A DNA stretch of 64,000 nt from Levilinea sp. (GCA_029975215.1 JARKPO010000007.1:1-64000), one strand, 5' to 3'; numbered from the stretch's first letter, positions 14,940-23,999 are shown. Notes: generated by a model from the letters alone, not told the origin. A program made the numbers and translations.

Positions 14940-16547
14940 TTAGGGGGCGGGACGGCGCGCGAAGAGCACCCCAAAACTGTCCGCCAGCACGCGCTGGTAG
15001 CCCGGCAGGCGGTCTTCCTGGGCCATGCGGTAGAACTCGTGTACCCACTGCATATCCCCGGGGTCGACAGCGCGTTCCACCGCGCTGGGGTCAGCGTAGA
15101 GGGTGATGTTCTCCTGCTCCAGCGCGATCAAATCGGGATTCAACGCGCTGACCTTTTCCCAGTTGGGCAGGCTCCAATCCATCTGCACACTGCGCAGATC
15201 CGTTTCGGGCAGATACACGCGCCAATCGCGGAAGACGCGCAGTTTTTGGCCGGGGCGCTCCTGGGCGATCCAATCTTCCACCCGGGCGGTGAAGCCCAGG
15301 CTGATGGAGGTCTCTTCGCGCTGGAGCTGCTGATTGTAAATCTGGGTGTCCTTGTTGAAATACATCCCAAATTGCAGCAGCACCAACATCAGCGCGGCGG
15401 TACGCAGCCCCCACTGCCAGCGCGCACGGGTGATTTGCCAGGGGCGCCAGCCTTCGGGCAGCAGGTGTACCAGGCAGGAAATGAGCGGCAGCATCACCGG
15501 CAGGAAATAATGCGTACGGCGGGTAGCAAACACAGTGAAGACCGCCATCATGGGCACGGCCCAGGCAAGGATCATGGCACTGCCCAGGCGCGACTCAGCT
15601 TTGCGCAGGCCCATCCCCAGCCCGGCCAGGCTGAGCAGCACAAAGGCCAGTTCGCCGTAATGCACGCGGAAATCCTCAGGGTACTGCCCCCATTGAAAAT
15701 ACGTATCGGCAGAGGTCAGGAAAATGCCCTGCGAGGCCTCGCGGAAGAGGGAGCGTTGGGTGGCCAGGATCTCAGCCCGTTCCTGGGGCAGCAGCAGCAG
15801 CGGGTTGGCAATCACCACCGCGGCGGCCATCACGCCCACAAAAGCCGTCCCCAACAGCGCAGCGCGCGCCCAGGTCAGCTTGCGTCGGGCGATGCCCCAC
15901 AACAGGTAGGTGGGCACAGCCAGCACAAAAAACACCCCCAGCAGCTTGGTGCCCACCGCCAGCCCGCAGGCCGCCGCCGCAAAGAGGAAATGCCGCCCGT
16001 AGCGGAAGTCATCGCGCTGGAGGAAAAACAGGGTGAGGACGATGAACAGCACCATCAGGCTGTCCACATGCCACCACAGGTTGTTCACCACCACGCCCGG
16101 CACAGCCAGCAGCAGCACAAACAGCCCCACCGAACGCGGCCAGGAGCGAAAGCGCGTCTGCATAAAGGTCAGCAGCAGCAGGGCAGCCAGCATGGGCAAA
16201 ACGCTGATCATCTGCCGCAGGGTGGTGATAATCCACGGGCTGTGCGCCGTCCACTCTGCCCCCCACCACAGGCGCAGGGGCAGCACGCTCAGCGCGGAGC
16301 TGAGGTAAAAGGGATAGCCGTAGTAGTAATGCAGGTAAATGGTGAAATTGCGCAGGCTCTGGTAGGCGCTGTCGCCCGGTGTCAGCATGCGTACCACGTG
16401 GGGGTATTGAGCGTATTCGTCCACCTCAAAGATGGACAGCATATTGGCATCACGCGCGCCGGTACGGTTGGCGGGGATGAAGGCGGCGAAATAGGTCGCC
16501 GCTATGAAAAGCAGGATGAGGAATACCTGGCGCTGTGTTGAACTCAC
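14940..16547 (-). CDS. Polytopic membrane glycosyltransferase (GT-C / GT39-like)
   Basis: The 535-residue protein has about ten to twelve hydrophobic segments. The first extracytoplasmic loop carries an acidic motif, FEVDEYAQYPHVVRML, in the position where GT-C enzymes place their catalytic Asp/Glu (the EVDE pair). The C-terminal 130 residues are soluble. GT-C enzymes use polyprenyl-phosphate sugars to glycosylate proteins, lipids or polysaccharides outside the membrane. It begins 2 nt after the aldo/keto reductase stop and ends the kamA-led operon. The acceptor is unknown. Confidence 0.75.
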   Translation of the reverse strand: MSSTQRQVFLILLFIAATYFAAFIPANRTGARDANMLSIFEVDEYAQYPHVVRMLTPGDSAYQSLRNFTIYLHYYYGYPFYLSSALSVLPLRLWWGAEWTAHSPWIITTLRQMISVLPMLAALLLLTFMQTRFRSWPRSVGLFVLLLAVPGVVVNNLWWHVDSLMVLFIVLTLFFLQRDDFRYGRHFLFAAAACGLAVGTKLLGVFFVLAVPTYLLWGIARRKLTWARAALLGTAFVGVMAAAVVIANPLLLLPQERAEILATQRSLFREASQGIFLTSADTYFQWGQYPEDFRVHYGELAFVLLSLAGLGMGLRKAESRLGSAMILAWAVPMMAVFTVFATRRTHYFLPVMLPLISCLVHLLPEGWRPWQITRARWQWGLRTAALMLVLLQFGMYFNKDTQIYNQQLQREETSISLGFTARVEDWIAQERPGQKLRVFRDWRVYLPETDLRSVQMDWSLPNWEKVSALNPDLIALEQENITLYADPSAVERAVDPGDMQWVHEFYRMAQEDRLPGYQRVLADSFGVLFARRPAP

Positions 16548-16549
16548 GG

Positions 16550-17509
16550 TTATTCCGGCTGATTGCCCATGATTTGTTCGATCTGTTCCAGAATTTCGTC
16601 GTTCAGTTGGTCGACAGCGTCGGCGGCACCCAAATTTTCATCTAACTGTTCCTGGCGGGTAGCGCCGGTGATGACGCTGCTGACCTCTTTGCGGCGCAGC
16701 AGCCAGGCAATGGACAGCTGGGCGGTGGTGATATCCAATTCCTGGGCCAGGGCGGTCAGTTGGCGCACCTGGCTCACCCGTTCGGGGGTCAGCTCGTCGC
16801 GCATCCAGCCCATTTCGGGCAGCGAAGCGCGGCTGCCGCTGGGGATGCCGTCGTTGTATTTACCGGAGAGGATGCCAAATTCCAAAGGGCTCCAGGTGGT
16901 CAGGCCCAGGCCAAATTCCCTGCAAACAGGAGTCAGCTCCACTTCCACACGGCGGCGATAGAGCAGGTTGTAGCGCGGCTGTTCCATCGTGGGGGCGATG
17001 AGGCCGTAGCGCCCAGCCACGCCAAAGGCCTGCACGACCTGAGCCGGCTCCCATTCGGAGGTGCCCCAGTAAAGGATTTTGCCCTGGCGCACCAGGCTGT
17101 CCATGGTCTGCACCACCTCTTCGATGGGCGTGTCGGGGTCATAGCGGTGGCAGAAATACAGGTCGAGGTAATCGGTGCCCGTGCGGCGCAGGCTGGCGTG
17201 AATGGATTCAACAATGTGCTTGCGCGAGAGTCCGCGCCCGTTGGGGCCGGGCATGGTGGGCCAAAAGACTTTGCTGGAGAGCACCAGGGCTTCGCGCGGC
17301 AGGTCTTGAATGGCGCGGCCCAGCAGCACTTCGGCTTGACCGTTGGCGTACACATCCGCACAGTCAAAGAAATTGACCCCCTGGTCGTAAGCGGCGTGGA
17401 TCAAATCGCGCGCGCCGCTGGTGTCCACCTGTCCCCCGAAGGTGATCCAGGAACCCAGCGAAATCTCGCTGACCTTCAAGCCAGAACGTCCTAAGCGCCG
17501 GTAATGCAT
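16550..17509 (-). CDS. Aldo/keto reductase
   Basis: The start at 17509 (MHYRRLGRSGLKVSE) has a GGAGG 9 nt upstream, better than the ORF-track start at 17527. The 319-residue TIM-barrel protein shows the AKR catalytic tetrad: Asp and Tyr in FDCADVYANGQAE, Lys in VLSSKVFWP and His in LDLYFCHRYD. A NADPH-binding C-terminal part (SSVITGATRQEQLDENL) is present. It resembles the YghZ / potassium-channel-beta-like AKR group and would reduce an aldehyde or ketone, substrate unknown. It sits between the FkbM methyltransferase and glycosyltransferase genes. A paralogue is at 35.8 kb. Confidence 0.9.
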   Translation of the reverse strand: MHYRRLGRSGLKVSEISLGSWITFGGQVDTSGARDLIHAAYDQGVNFFDCADVYANGQAEVLLGRAIQDLPREALVLSSKVFWPTMPGPNGRGLSRKHIVESIHASLRRTGTDYLDLYFCHRYDPDTPIEEVVQTMDSLVRQGKILYWGTSEWEPAQVVQAFGVAGRYGLIAPTMEQPRYNLLYRRRVEVELTPVCREFGLGLTTWSPLEFGILSGKYNDGIPSGSRASLPEMGWMRDELTPERVSQVRQLTALAQELDITTAQLSIAWLLRRKEVSSVITGATRQEQLDENLGAADAVDQLNDEILEQIEQIMGNQPE

Positions 17510-17534
17510 CTTGGTACCCTCCACCAAATGAGGT

Positions 17535-18449
17535 CTATTCAGGCGGGCGGGCGATCACATAGGAACGCTCGTCCAATTCCGCCGCGCTGCGCAGGGTGGG
17601 TGCGCCGTGGATCATGGCGCACAGCTGGTACCCCAGCGGGGCCAGCAAATCCCAGGCGGTTTGGGCGGCGGCGCGGCTGTGCAGCTCTACCAACAGCAGG
17701 GGGGGATGGGTTTGCAGAATGCGCTGCATCCCTGGCAGGGCCAACACCTCGCCGCCTTCAATGTCCATCTTCACCACATCGGGGGCGGGGCGGCCCTGGG
17801 TGAACACAAATTCGTCCAGGCTCACCCCCGTCACCCACAGCTCACCGGGGTACTGCTGATTGTTGCGCCCCACCGAGCCGTCCACCTTGCCCATGCTGGT
17901 GGAATCGTGCACCAAAAAGCGCACCTGTCCGCCGCGGTCTACCACGGCTGCGGGCACCACTTCCACACCGCTGGCAAAGTCGTTCAGGGCCAGGTTTTCG
18001 CGCAGCCGCGTCACATTGTCAGGCAGGGCCTCGAAGGCAAACACCTGCCCGCGGCTGCCCACTGCGCGGGCCATCAGCAGGCTGATGTAACCGATATTGG
18101 CCCCCACGTCATAAACCACCTGGCCGGGGCGCACGAAGTCCCGCACAATCTCCTGCAGTTCGGTTTCGTACGTCCCCAGCCAGTAGTCTTTTTCTTTGTG
18201 TAAATCCAGGTTCAGACGGGCGCCTTGCAGCCCGCCCGCGGCCACCTCCACCATCACCCGCCCCTCTGGCACAGCCTGATTGAGCTGCTTGCGCAGGAAA
18301 CGCGCCAGCGGCGGCACACGGTAAAACGCCCGCCGCCAGGAATCGGGCAGGTGGCGGGCTGTCCAGGATGCCAGAGAAACCAGGGGATGCGTGGCCAAGG
18401 GGTTTAGTCCTCGGTTTTCGAGCCGGAGCCAATGCCCAGCGGCTTCCAT
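17535..18449 (-). CDS. FkbM family SAM-dependent methyltransferase
   Basis: The SAM-binding motif is VVYDVGANIGYISLLMARAV, followed by FAFEALPDNVTRLRENLALN. The FkbM C-terminal signature is DVVKMDIEGGEVLALPGM. These enzymes O-methylate sugars, polyketides or lipids. The listed start is the longest frame and overlaps kamA by 46 nt. A TTG at 18398, just after the kamA stop, is an alternative, as is a later ATG; none has a clear ribosome-binding site. Its neighbours, an AKR and a membrane glycosyltransferase, suggest modification of a surface or secreted glycan, which is inference. Confidence 0.82.
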   Translation of the reverse strand: MEAAGHWLRLENRGLNPLATHPLVSLASWTARHLPDSWRRAFYRVPPLARFLRKQLNQAVPEGRVMVEVAAGGLQGARLNLDLHKEKDYWLGTYETELQEIVRDFVRPGQVVYDVGANIGYISLLMARAVGSRGQVFAFEALPDNVTRLRENLALNDFASGVEVVPAAVVDRGGQVRFLVHDSTSMGKVDGSVGRNNQQYPGELWVTGVSLDEFVFTQGRPAPDVVKMDIEGGEVLALPGMQRILQTHPPLLLVELHSRAAAQTAWDLLAPLGYQLCAMIHGAPTLRSAAELDERSYVIARPPE

Positions 18450-19747
18450 TTGGAATCGTCCGCGCGCAGGCGGTGCGCCCCGCCGCCGCGGTTGTGTAGC
18501 TGGTCGAAGCCTTCCGGCTTGATGAACATCTCTTCGCCGTCCAGCAGGCCGCTGAGGCCGGACTGCCCAGGCTCCACGCGCTTATTCTGGCAGTAGGCGC
18601 AGGTCTTGGGGTCGTGAGGGCGGTATTCGATCGGCTCTTCGTAGGTGGTGATGTAGCCTTCGTAGTTGCGCAGCACAATCTTGTGATCCGACATGGTGAC
18701 CTGATAATTGGGCATGAGCGGAATTTTTCCGCCGCCGCCGGGGGCGTCCACCACATAGGTGGGCACGGCGTAGCCGGAGGTGTGGCCGCGCAGGCCTTCA
18801 ATAATCTCGATGCCTTTGGCCACAGGCGTGCGGAAGTGCCCTGCGCCTTCTACCAGATCGCACTGGTAGAGGTAGTAGGGCCGCACGCGAATGCGCACCA
18901 AATCCTGCACCAGCTTGCGCTGGATATGCACACAGTCGTTCACCCCTGCCAGCAGCACGGCCTGGTTGCCCAGAGGGATGCCCGCGCGGGTCAGCCTGTC
19001 GGTGGCCTGGGCCAGCTCGGCGCTGATTTCGTTGGGATGGTTGACGTGGATGTTCATCCACAGGGGGTGGTATTTTTGCAGCATATTGCACAAATCATCA
19101 TCCACACGCTGGGGCATGAAGACCGGCACGCGCGAACCGATGCGGATGATCTCGATGTGGGGGATTTCCCGCAGACGGCTGAGCAGTTCTTCCAACAGCT
19201 TAGGGGCCAGCACCAGGGGGTCACCGCCCGAAAGGAGCACGTCGCGCACCTGGGGGGTGCGTTTGAGGTACTCGATCTGCATTTCAAATTCGCTGCGTGA
19301 GAAGGTGGCCGTGGGATCGCCCACAATGCGCGAGCGGGTGCAGTAACGGCAGTAGGACGCGCACTGGGTGGTCACCAGCATGAGCACGCGGTCAGGGTAG
19401 CGGTGCACCAGGCCGGGCACGGGGGAGTGGCGGTCTTCAGCCAGCGAGTCTTCCATCATGCCGGTAAAAGGTGCAATTTCATCGTCGCGCGGAACCACCT
19501 GCTTGCGGATGGGGTCTTCGGGGTCGTTGGGATCAATCAGCGAAGCGTAATAGGGGGTGATATCCACGCGGAACAGGTTCTGCGTGTTCAGCGCGCGCCG
19601 CTCGGAATCGGTCAGGTTTAAAACTTTCTCAAAATCTTCGGCGGAATTCAGCCGGTTGCTCAACTGCCAGCGCCAGTTATTCCATTTTTCATCGGGGATG
19701 TCCTGGTAGATCGGGGCGCGCTTGGAGGGGAAAGGCAAGTTTGCCAT
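18404..19747 (-). CDS. kamA: KamA-family radical SAM protein (lysine 2,3-aminomutase type)
   Basis: The 447-residue protein has the radical SAM cysteines Cys129, Cys133 and Cys136 in the KamA-type pattern QCASYCRYCTRSR. The motif VLLSGGDPLVL and a PLP-lysine segment, DAPGGGGKIPLMPNYQ, follow. The C-terminal zinc-binding-type cysteines (KTCAYCQNKR) are also seen. The family moves an amino group from C2 to C3 using SAM and PLP, classically L-lysine to beta-lysine for osmoprotection or fermentation. No beta-lysine acetyltransferase (ablB) or lysine fermentation gene is adjacent, so glutamate or another substrate is possible. AGGAG precedes the ATG. It leads the minus-strand operon that runs to 14940. 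Confidence 0.9.
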   Translation of the reverse strand: MANLPFPSKRAPIYQDIPDEKWNNWRWQLSNRLNSAEDFEKVLNLTDSERRALNTQNLFRVDITPYYASLIDPNDPEDPIRKQVVPRDDEIAPFTGMMEDSLAEDRHSPVPGLVHRYPDRVLMLVTTQCASYCRYCTRSRIVGDPTATFSRSEFEMQIEYLKRTPQVRDVLLSGGDPLVLAPKLLEELLSRLREIPHIEIIRIGSRVPVFMPQRVDDDLCNMLQKYHPLWMNIHVNHPNEISAELAQATDRLTRAGIPLGNQAVLLAGVNDCVHIQRKLVQDLVRIRVRPYYLYQCDLVEGAGHFRTPVAKGIEIIEGLRGHTSGYAVPTYVVDAPGGGGKIPLMPNYQVTMSDHKIVLRNYEGYITTYEEPIEYRPHDPKTCAYCQNKRVEPGQSGLSGLLDGEEMFIKPEGFDQLHNRGGGAHRLRADDSKWKPLGIGSGSKTED

Positions 19748-19810
19748 GAGGAATCTCCTTACTGTACTGCCATCTATAAAAAGGTATCGGGTGATGCCTG
19801 AGGGGGGGGC

Positions 19811-19906
19811 TCAGGCCGCAGCGCATTCCAGCTCGCCCACCAGGGGTGGGTCGTGGTCGGTGCGGAAGAAGCCCGCGATGGCAGAAACGGAAACCGAAAA
19901 ACGCAT
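19811..19906 (-). CDS. Possible 31-residue small protein upstream of kamA
   Basis: An ATG at 19906 opens a 31-codon frame with a hydrophobic N-terminal half (MRFSVSVSAIAGFF), an acidic/Pro centre (DHDPPL) and a C-terminal ECAAA. It lies on the same strand as kamA, about 60 nt before its start. There is no obvious ribosome-binding site and I recognise no family. It could be a leader peptide or chance; no other gene is visible in 19748-20022. Confidence 0.2.
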   Translation of the reverse strand: MRFSVSVSAIAGFFRTDHDPPLVGELECAAA

Positions 19907-19960
19907 GATGTTATTCTAAAGGAAAAAGTCCCCTGGAGCAAGCGGGCGGGCGCGAAATGC

Positions 19961-20000
19961 AACCGGCCTTCTCCGGCAGAGACGCCAGAGAAGGCCGGTT
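19961..20000. terminator. Strong hairpin downstream of the GPH transporter operon
   Basis: A perfect 13-bp stem (AACCGGCCTTCTC with its complement) encloses a 14-nt loop. It lies 23 nt after the transporter stop. There is no long T-run on either strand, so it may be a terminator or a 3-prime stabilising structure. Confidence 0.55.
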
Positions 20001-20022
20001 TGCCGTGAATCTGCTTTAGATG

Positions 20023-21432
20023 TTATCCCTCGTAGCGAATGCCCTTGGAGGCCAGCAGGTTCTTTTCTTTCTCCATGTGCAGTTGGGACAGGGAGTGCTT
20101 GATCTCGTCCCAGGCCTTACCGGCCAGGGGGTAATAGAACAGAGATAAGAAGCTGATGCCCAGCAGGATGCCGGGGATGAGCACCCAGCCCAGCAAAATG
20201 CCGGTTTCCGCCTGCGCAGACTGCGTGCCGGACAGGCCGGAGAAGTTGTAGCCGTTTTGGGTCAGGAACCAGATGAAGGCCGAATTGGCGATGCTGATGG
20301 CGGGCTTGGTGATGAAGCTGTTCACGCCTGCGTACATGCCCTCGCGGCGCAGGCCGGTGCGGTGTTCGTCCATATCCACCACATCCCCATTCATCAGCGG
20401 GATGAGATACATACCCCCGGCGAAGCCGATGCCAAAGCAGAACACGCCCAGCATGGCAGGAACCAGCTGACGGCCCAGGGCCAAGACCAGGAAGCAGCCC
20501 ACGGAGAACACGGCGGCCATCACCATCGTGCAGGTTTTCACCCCCCAGGGCTCGCGGCGGTTGACGAACAGGAACACCCCGCCGACAATGCCCACGCCCA
20601 GGGCGGCATAGAGCGGCACAGCGGGGATGGAAAACTCGGCCAGATAGTAATTCAGGCCGAGCATCAGCGAGGTCTGCACATAAATGATGGTGAAGCTGAT
20701 CACTTCAAAGACGATGAAGGAACGATTGGTGAAGCATTCTTTGAGCGACTTAAGGAAGGGCAGCTGCTCTTCTTCCTGCTGGAAGTGCATCTCTTTGTAG
20801 AAATAGGTGCTGAAGAATATCAAGGCTGCCATGACAATGCCAAAGCCGGCCATGATGATCTGGAAGGTGAGCGGGTTGGTGCCGGGTTCGGGTTTAATAA
20901 AGCCCCACAGAACCAGCGGCACAGCCAGAGGGAACACGGAGAAGATCAGCTTCCAGATGAAGATGCTGCTGCGCGCCTTGTTGGAGACGGCCATTTCAAA
21001 AGGCATGACGTAGATGCTGGTGGCGATGGCAGTGTAAAGCACATCAAAGATGAACAGCAGAGTGGTCATTTGAATGAACATGACCGTCTGGCTGGCCTGT
21101 ACGCCGCCAAAATTGATCCAGCACAGCACAAAAGCCAGCCCAATCAGCGGTGCGCCAAAGCGGATATAGGGGATTCGCCGCCCCAGCGCGCTTTTGGTGC
21201 GGTCGCTGATGTAGCCAAACAGCGGGTCGTTGACCGCATTCCAGATACCAAAGAGCAGCCAGGCGGTGGCCGCCAGCCCCGGATCCATGCCGCGGAAACT
21301 GGTGAAATAATAGGTCAGGCCGATGCTGACCACAAAGGTGTTCAGCATGGCGCAGGCAGCATCGGCGATAGAAACCCAGATTCTGCTTTTCAGGGGCACT
21401 TTCTCTTCGTGCAAAGCCAGGTTTTCAGACAT
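20023..21432 (-). CDS. GPH-family (glycoside-pentoside-hexuronide:cation) MFS symporter, first copy
   Basis: From the ATG at 21432 (GAGG about 6 nt before it) the protein is 469 residues with about twelve membrane segments. The family signature NAVNDPLFGYISDRTKSALG-RRIPYIRFG lies in the loop after helix 2, as in MelB and XylP. The late loop around NGDVVDMDEHRTGLRREGMY is also typical of the group. It would import a sugar or glycoside with a cation. It is the last gene of an operon with a hydrolase and a second GPH transporter. No glycosidase or sugar kinase is adjacent, so the substrate is open. Confidence 0.88.
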   Translation of the reverse strand: MSENLALHEEKVPLKSRIWVSIADAACAMLNTFVVSIGLTYYFTSFRGMDPGLAATAWLLFGIWNAVNDPLFGYISDRTKSALGRRIPYIRFGAPLIGLAFVLCWINFGGVQASQTVMFIQMTTLLFIFDVLYTAIATSIYVMPFEMAVSNKARSSIFIWKLIFSVFPLAVPLVLWGFIKPEPGTNPLTFQIIMAGFGIVMAALIFFSTYFYKEMHFQQEEEQLPFLKSLKECFTNRSFIVFEVISFTIIYVQTSLMLGLNYYLAEFSIPAVPLYAALGVGIVGGVFLFVNRREPWGVKTCTMVMAAVFSVGCFLVLALGRQLVPAMLGVFCFGIGFAGGMYLIPLMNGDVVDMDEHRTGLRREGMYAGVNSFITKPAISIANSAFIWFLTQNGYNFSGLSGTQSAQAETGILLGWVLIPGILLGISFLSLFYYPLAGKAWDEIKHSLSQLHMEKEKNLLASKGIRYEG

Positions 21433-21453
21433 GATCATCCTCATCAAGTAGGG

Positions 21454-22359
21454 TTAAAGAATTTGATTTTCCATCAAGAAGTGGGTGACAACCCGGGTGT
21501 ATTCTTCTTGATTCGTCCAGAAGGATTCGGCGTGCGCTGCGCTGGGCGCCACGTACACCTGGCGCGGGCCGTGGGTCTTGTTTTCATACAGCGCGTACAC
21601 CTGGCGGGTGGGGATGAAATCATCCTCTGCGCCGTGGATGAAAAGCACCGGTGCGCTGATTTTCTGCACTTCCTGGGTGGGACGCACGTCCTCAAAGCGC
21701 ATGCCGGTGAGCAGTTTACTCATCAGGCTGGCCGCGGGAATCAGCAGAAAGGCCGGCAGATGGTAATCCTGTTGGAGGCGGTACCTTAAAAGGTCGGGCA
21801 GTTCGCTGTAACTGCAGTCCGAGACCACAAAACGGATGCGCGCATCCACCGCCGCGTGCATCAAGGAAATCCCCGCGCCCATCGACTCGCCGTGAGTTCC
21901 GATGACGGCGCCCGGGCCGATCTTTTCGAGCATCCAACTGGTGAGCGACTGCAGGTCGTAGCGTTCATAATAGCCAAAGGTGGAATTGCGACCGCCGCTT
22001 TTTCCGTGGTTGCGCAGATCGTAGATCAGCACGTTGAACCCCAGGTCACGGAAAATTTTCATGTACTTTACAGACCCGAACAGGGTGTAGGTGATGCCGT
22101 GTGAAAGGATCACGCCGCGTTTGGAGCCGGGGACCGGGAAGTAATACCCATGCAGCTCGTAGCCGTAGGGCGAGGGCAGCCGCAGAACTTCTTTTTCCAT
22201 GCGCTGAAATTCTTCTTCGACCAGCTTGCCGCTGGCTTTTTCGATTTCGTAGGTTTCCTCAAAGCCAAAACATTTGGGGAAGGTGACGATATAAGCAAAA
22301 TACAGCCCGCTGAGCAGCAGGAGCAGCAGCAAAACCAGGACAGCAATGAGCAAAGGCAT
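21454..22359 (-). CDS. Membrane-anchored alpha/beta hydrolase
   Basis: The 301-residue protein begins with a Leu/Val-rich transmembrane helix (residues 3-24). An alpha/beta-hydrolase fold follows: an oxyanion segment (GVILSHGITYT), the nucleophile elbow GTHGESMGAG, an acid in FIHGAEDDFIPT and His in SAAHAESFW. It is similar to YqkD/BAAT-like lipases and esterases with a lid segment between 165 and 220. It would hydrolyse an ester or similar bond at the membrane surface. It lies between the two GPH transporter genes, with gaps of 4 and 21 nt, so it may process the transported compound; the substrate is not identifiable. Confidence 0.84.
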   Translation of the reverse strand: MPLLIAVLVLLLLLLLSGLYFAYIVTFPKCFGFEETYEIEKASGKLVEEEFQRMEKEVLRLPSPYGYELHGYYFPVPGSKRGVILSHGITYTLFGSVKYMKIFRDLGFNVLIYDLRNHGKSGGRNSTFGYYERYDLQSLTSWMLEKIGPGAVIGTHGESMGAGISLMHAAVDARIRFVVSDCSYSELPDLLRYRLQQDYHLPAFLLIPAASLMSKLLTGMRFEDVRPTQEVQKISAPVLFIHGAEDDFIPTRQVYALYENKTHGPRQVYVAPSAAHAESFWTNQEEYTRVVTHFLMENQIL

Positions 22360-22363
22360 AAAA

Positions 22364-23752
22364 TCACTCCTCGGAATGCGCCGAACCGGCGCTGGCAGCC
22401 CTGGCCTGCAGCAGGGCTTTCACTTGCTTCAGCCGCGCGCCGTGCAGCGGATAAAACCACAGGGCGGCAATGGCCAGCAGCGAACCCAGCGCAGGCGGGA
22501 TGCTCATGAAAATGCGAAAGCCCTCGGCCACACTTTCCGGCTGGGCAGCAGCCAGCGGGTCGTACCCGTAGACGGTGGATACCCAGCCAAACACCAGTGA
22601 ACTGAGAGCGTAGGCAAAAGTAATCACAAATCCGCTCATACCGAAGTACATGCCTTCACGGCGCTGACCGGTTTGGGTCTCATCTTCATCAATCACATCC
22701 GAAAGGGTCACATCCCCCATGAGCAGCAGCCCCGCCAGGGCGGTGCCCATCAAGGCCGCGGTGAGCAAGGCAGCCAGCAGGCTTTGCGCCAGATAGAGGG
22801 GGATGGTGGACATACCCATCAGGGCGTAAGCGATGAGCAGGGTGGTGCGCGCCTCCAGGCGGTTGGCCAGGAAACGCTTCCACGGGTAGAGCGCCAGGGT
22901 AGCTACGATGAAAATGGTGGCCAGGATCATAGATGAAGAAGAAGGGTCGGCCCCCAGGCTGTATTTGGTGTAAAACGCCAGGCCAGAGGAGGCCACAGCC
23001 GTGGCAAAATGGCGCATGGTTTGGGCAAAAACGACGGTGAGGAAACTGCGGTTGTAAAAGGTGGCCCTCACAGACTGCCACCAGGGCACTTCGGGCGCGC
23101 TGAGATTGGACTGGCGTTCAAACATGCCGCGCACAGCAAACAGCAGGGCAGCGGCCGAGATCAGCCCCAGCAGCAGGCCCATCCACGGCCAGCCGATGAT
23201 GGAGGCCAGCGAAATGGGCAAAGCTGCGCCAATGATCAGCCCCACCGTCATAAAGATGTTCATGCGCACCGCCGCGCTGGTGCGGTCGTGGTATTCCGAG
23301 AACATTTCCGGCAGCAGGGCGTAATAGGCGGTCTGCACCACGGTGGCCAGGGTTTCAAAAAGGAACAAAGCGGCGATGAACCAGATCAGCAAGGCAGCCG
23401 GCTGATCAGCGCCGTTGAAGGGCGCCAGGAACAGGGCGGCAAAAAACAGGGCGTAAGGCACCGTGCCAAACAAGATGAATGGAATGCGCCGGCCCCAGCG
23501 CGATTTGGTGCGGTCGGAGAGATAGCCCATGAGGGGGTTGTTGACCGCGTTGAAAATGGCGTAGGCGGTCATCACCGCCGAGGCCCACAGCGGCGGCAAC
23601 TTGAGTACATCCACATAGAAAAACAGCACCACCGCCCCGACGGTTTGGTAGGGGATGGCGCAGCCCAGGTTGCCCAGAGCGTACAGCCAGCGTTGACCAG
23701 AGGAGGTTTGAATCTGGGCGTCTTGAACCAGCGGGTTGGCGATTCGGCGCAT
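22364..23752 (-). CDS. GPH-family MFS symporter, second copy
   Basis: The 462-residue protein has about twelve membrane helices and the GPH signature NNPLMGYLSDRTKSRWGRRI. The same late acidic motif as its paralogue is seen (DVIDEDETQTGQRREGMYFG). It is the first gene of the operon (22364-23752), with GAGG before the ATG. Two distinct GPH carriers in one operon suggest two related substrates or uptake and export of a substrate/product pair; this is inference. Expression is probably set by the palindrome at 23781. Confidence 0.88.
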   Translation of the reverse strand: MRRIANPLVQDAQIQTSSGQRWLYALGNLGCAIPYQTVGAVVLFFYVDVLKLPPLWASAVMTAYAIFNAVNNPLMGYLSDRTKSRWGRRIPFILFGTVPYALFFAALFLAPFNGADQPAALLIWFIAALFLFETLATVVQTAYYALLPEMFSEYHDRTSAAVRMNIFMTVGLIIGAALPISLASIIGWPWMGLLLGLISAAALLFAVRGMFERQSNLSAPEVPWWQSVRATFYNRSFLTVVFAQTMRHFATAVASSGLAFYTKYSLGADPSSSSMILATIFIVATLALYPWKRFLANRLEARTTLLIAYALMGMSTIPLYLAQSLLAALLTAALMGTALAGLLLMGDVTLSDVIDEDETQTGQRREGMYFGMSGFVITFAYALSSLVFGWVSTVYGYDPLAAAQPESVAEGFRIFMSIPPALGSLLAIAALWFYPLHGARLKQVKALLQARAASAGSAHSEE

Positions 23753-23780
23753 GAAAGCCTCGCGATGAGATCGGGGGCGT

Positions 23781-23819
23781 CCATGTTACCGGTAACATGG
23801 ACGGGATAGCCTGATTGTA
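23781..23819 (-). promoter_or_regulatory. Promoter and perfect 20-bp palindromic operator of the GPH transporter operon
   Basis: CCATGTTACCGGTAACATGG (23781-23800) is a perfect 20-bp palindrome with a central CG, typical of LacI-family operators. It is close to the ATGTTA...TAACAT sites I recall for gluconate/idonate repressors. On the minus strand a TACAAT -10 box (plus-strand 23814-23819) lies just upstream of the palindrome, so a bound repressor would block the start of transcription. No LacI-family gene is in the window. Confidence 0.75.
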
Positions 23820-23956
23820 CCTAAAAACACAAAAAATTCATACCGAAAACGGTGTGGGAATTTGGTGAATTCTTGTGCCTGCAGTCCCCCCGGCGAAGGC
23901 CTGACCGAATCGCAGCGGAAGGATATAAATCTTTTATCAGAACCGCCGCTGCCCGC

Positions 23957-23985
23957 TTGACGCTGATTTTCAGGCATGGTATCAT
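23957..23985 (+). promoter_or_regulatory. Sigma-70-type promoter of the hrcA operon
   Basis: TTGACG (23957-23962) and TATCAT (23980-23985) are separated by exactly 17 bp. Transcription would start about 23992, just before the CIRCE element. Confidence 0.8.
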
Positions 23986-23999
23986 CATTCCTGTATGTT

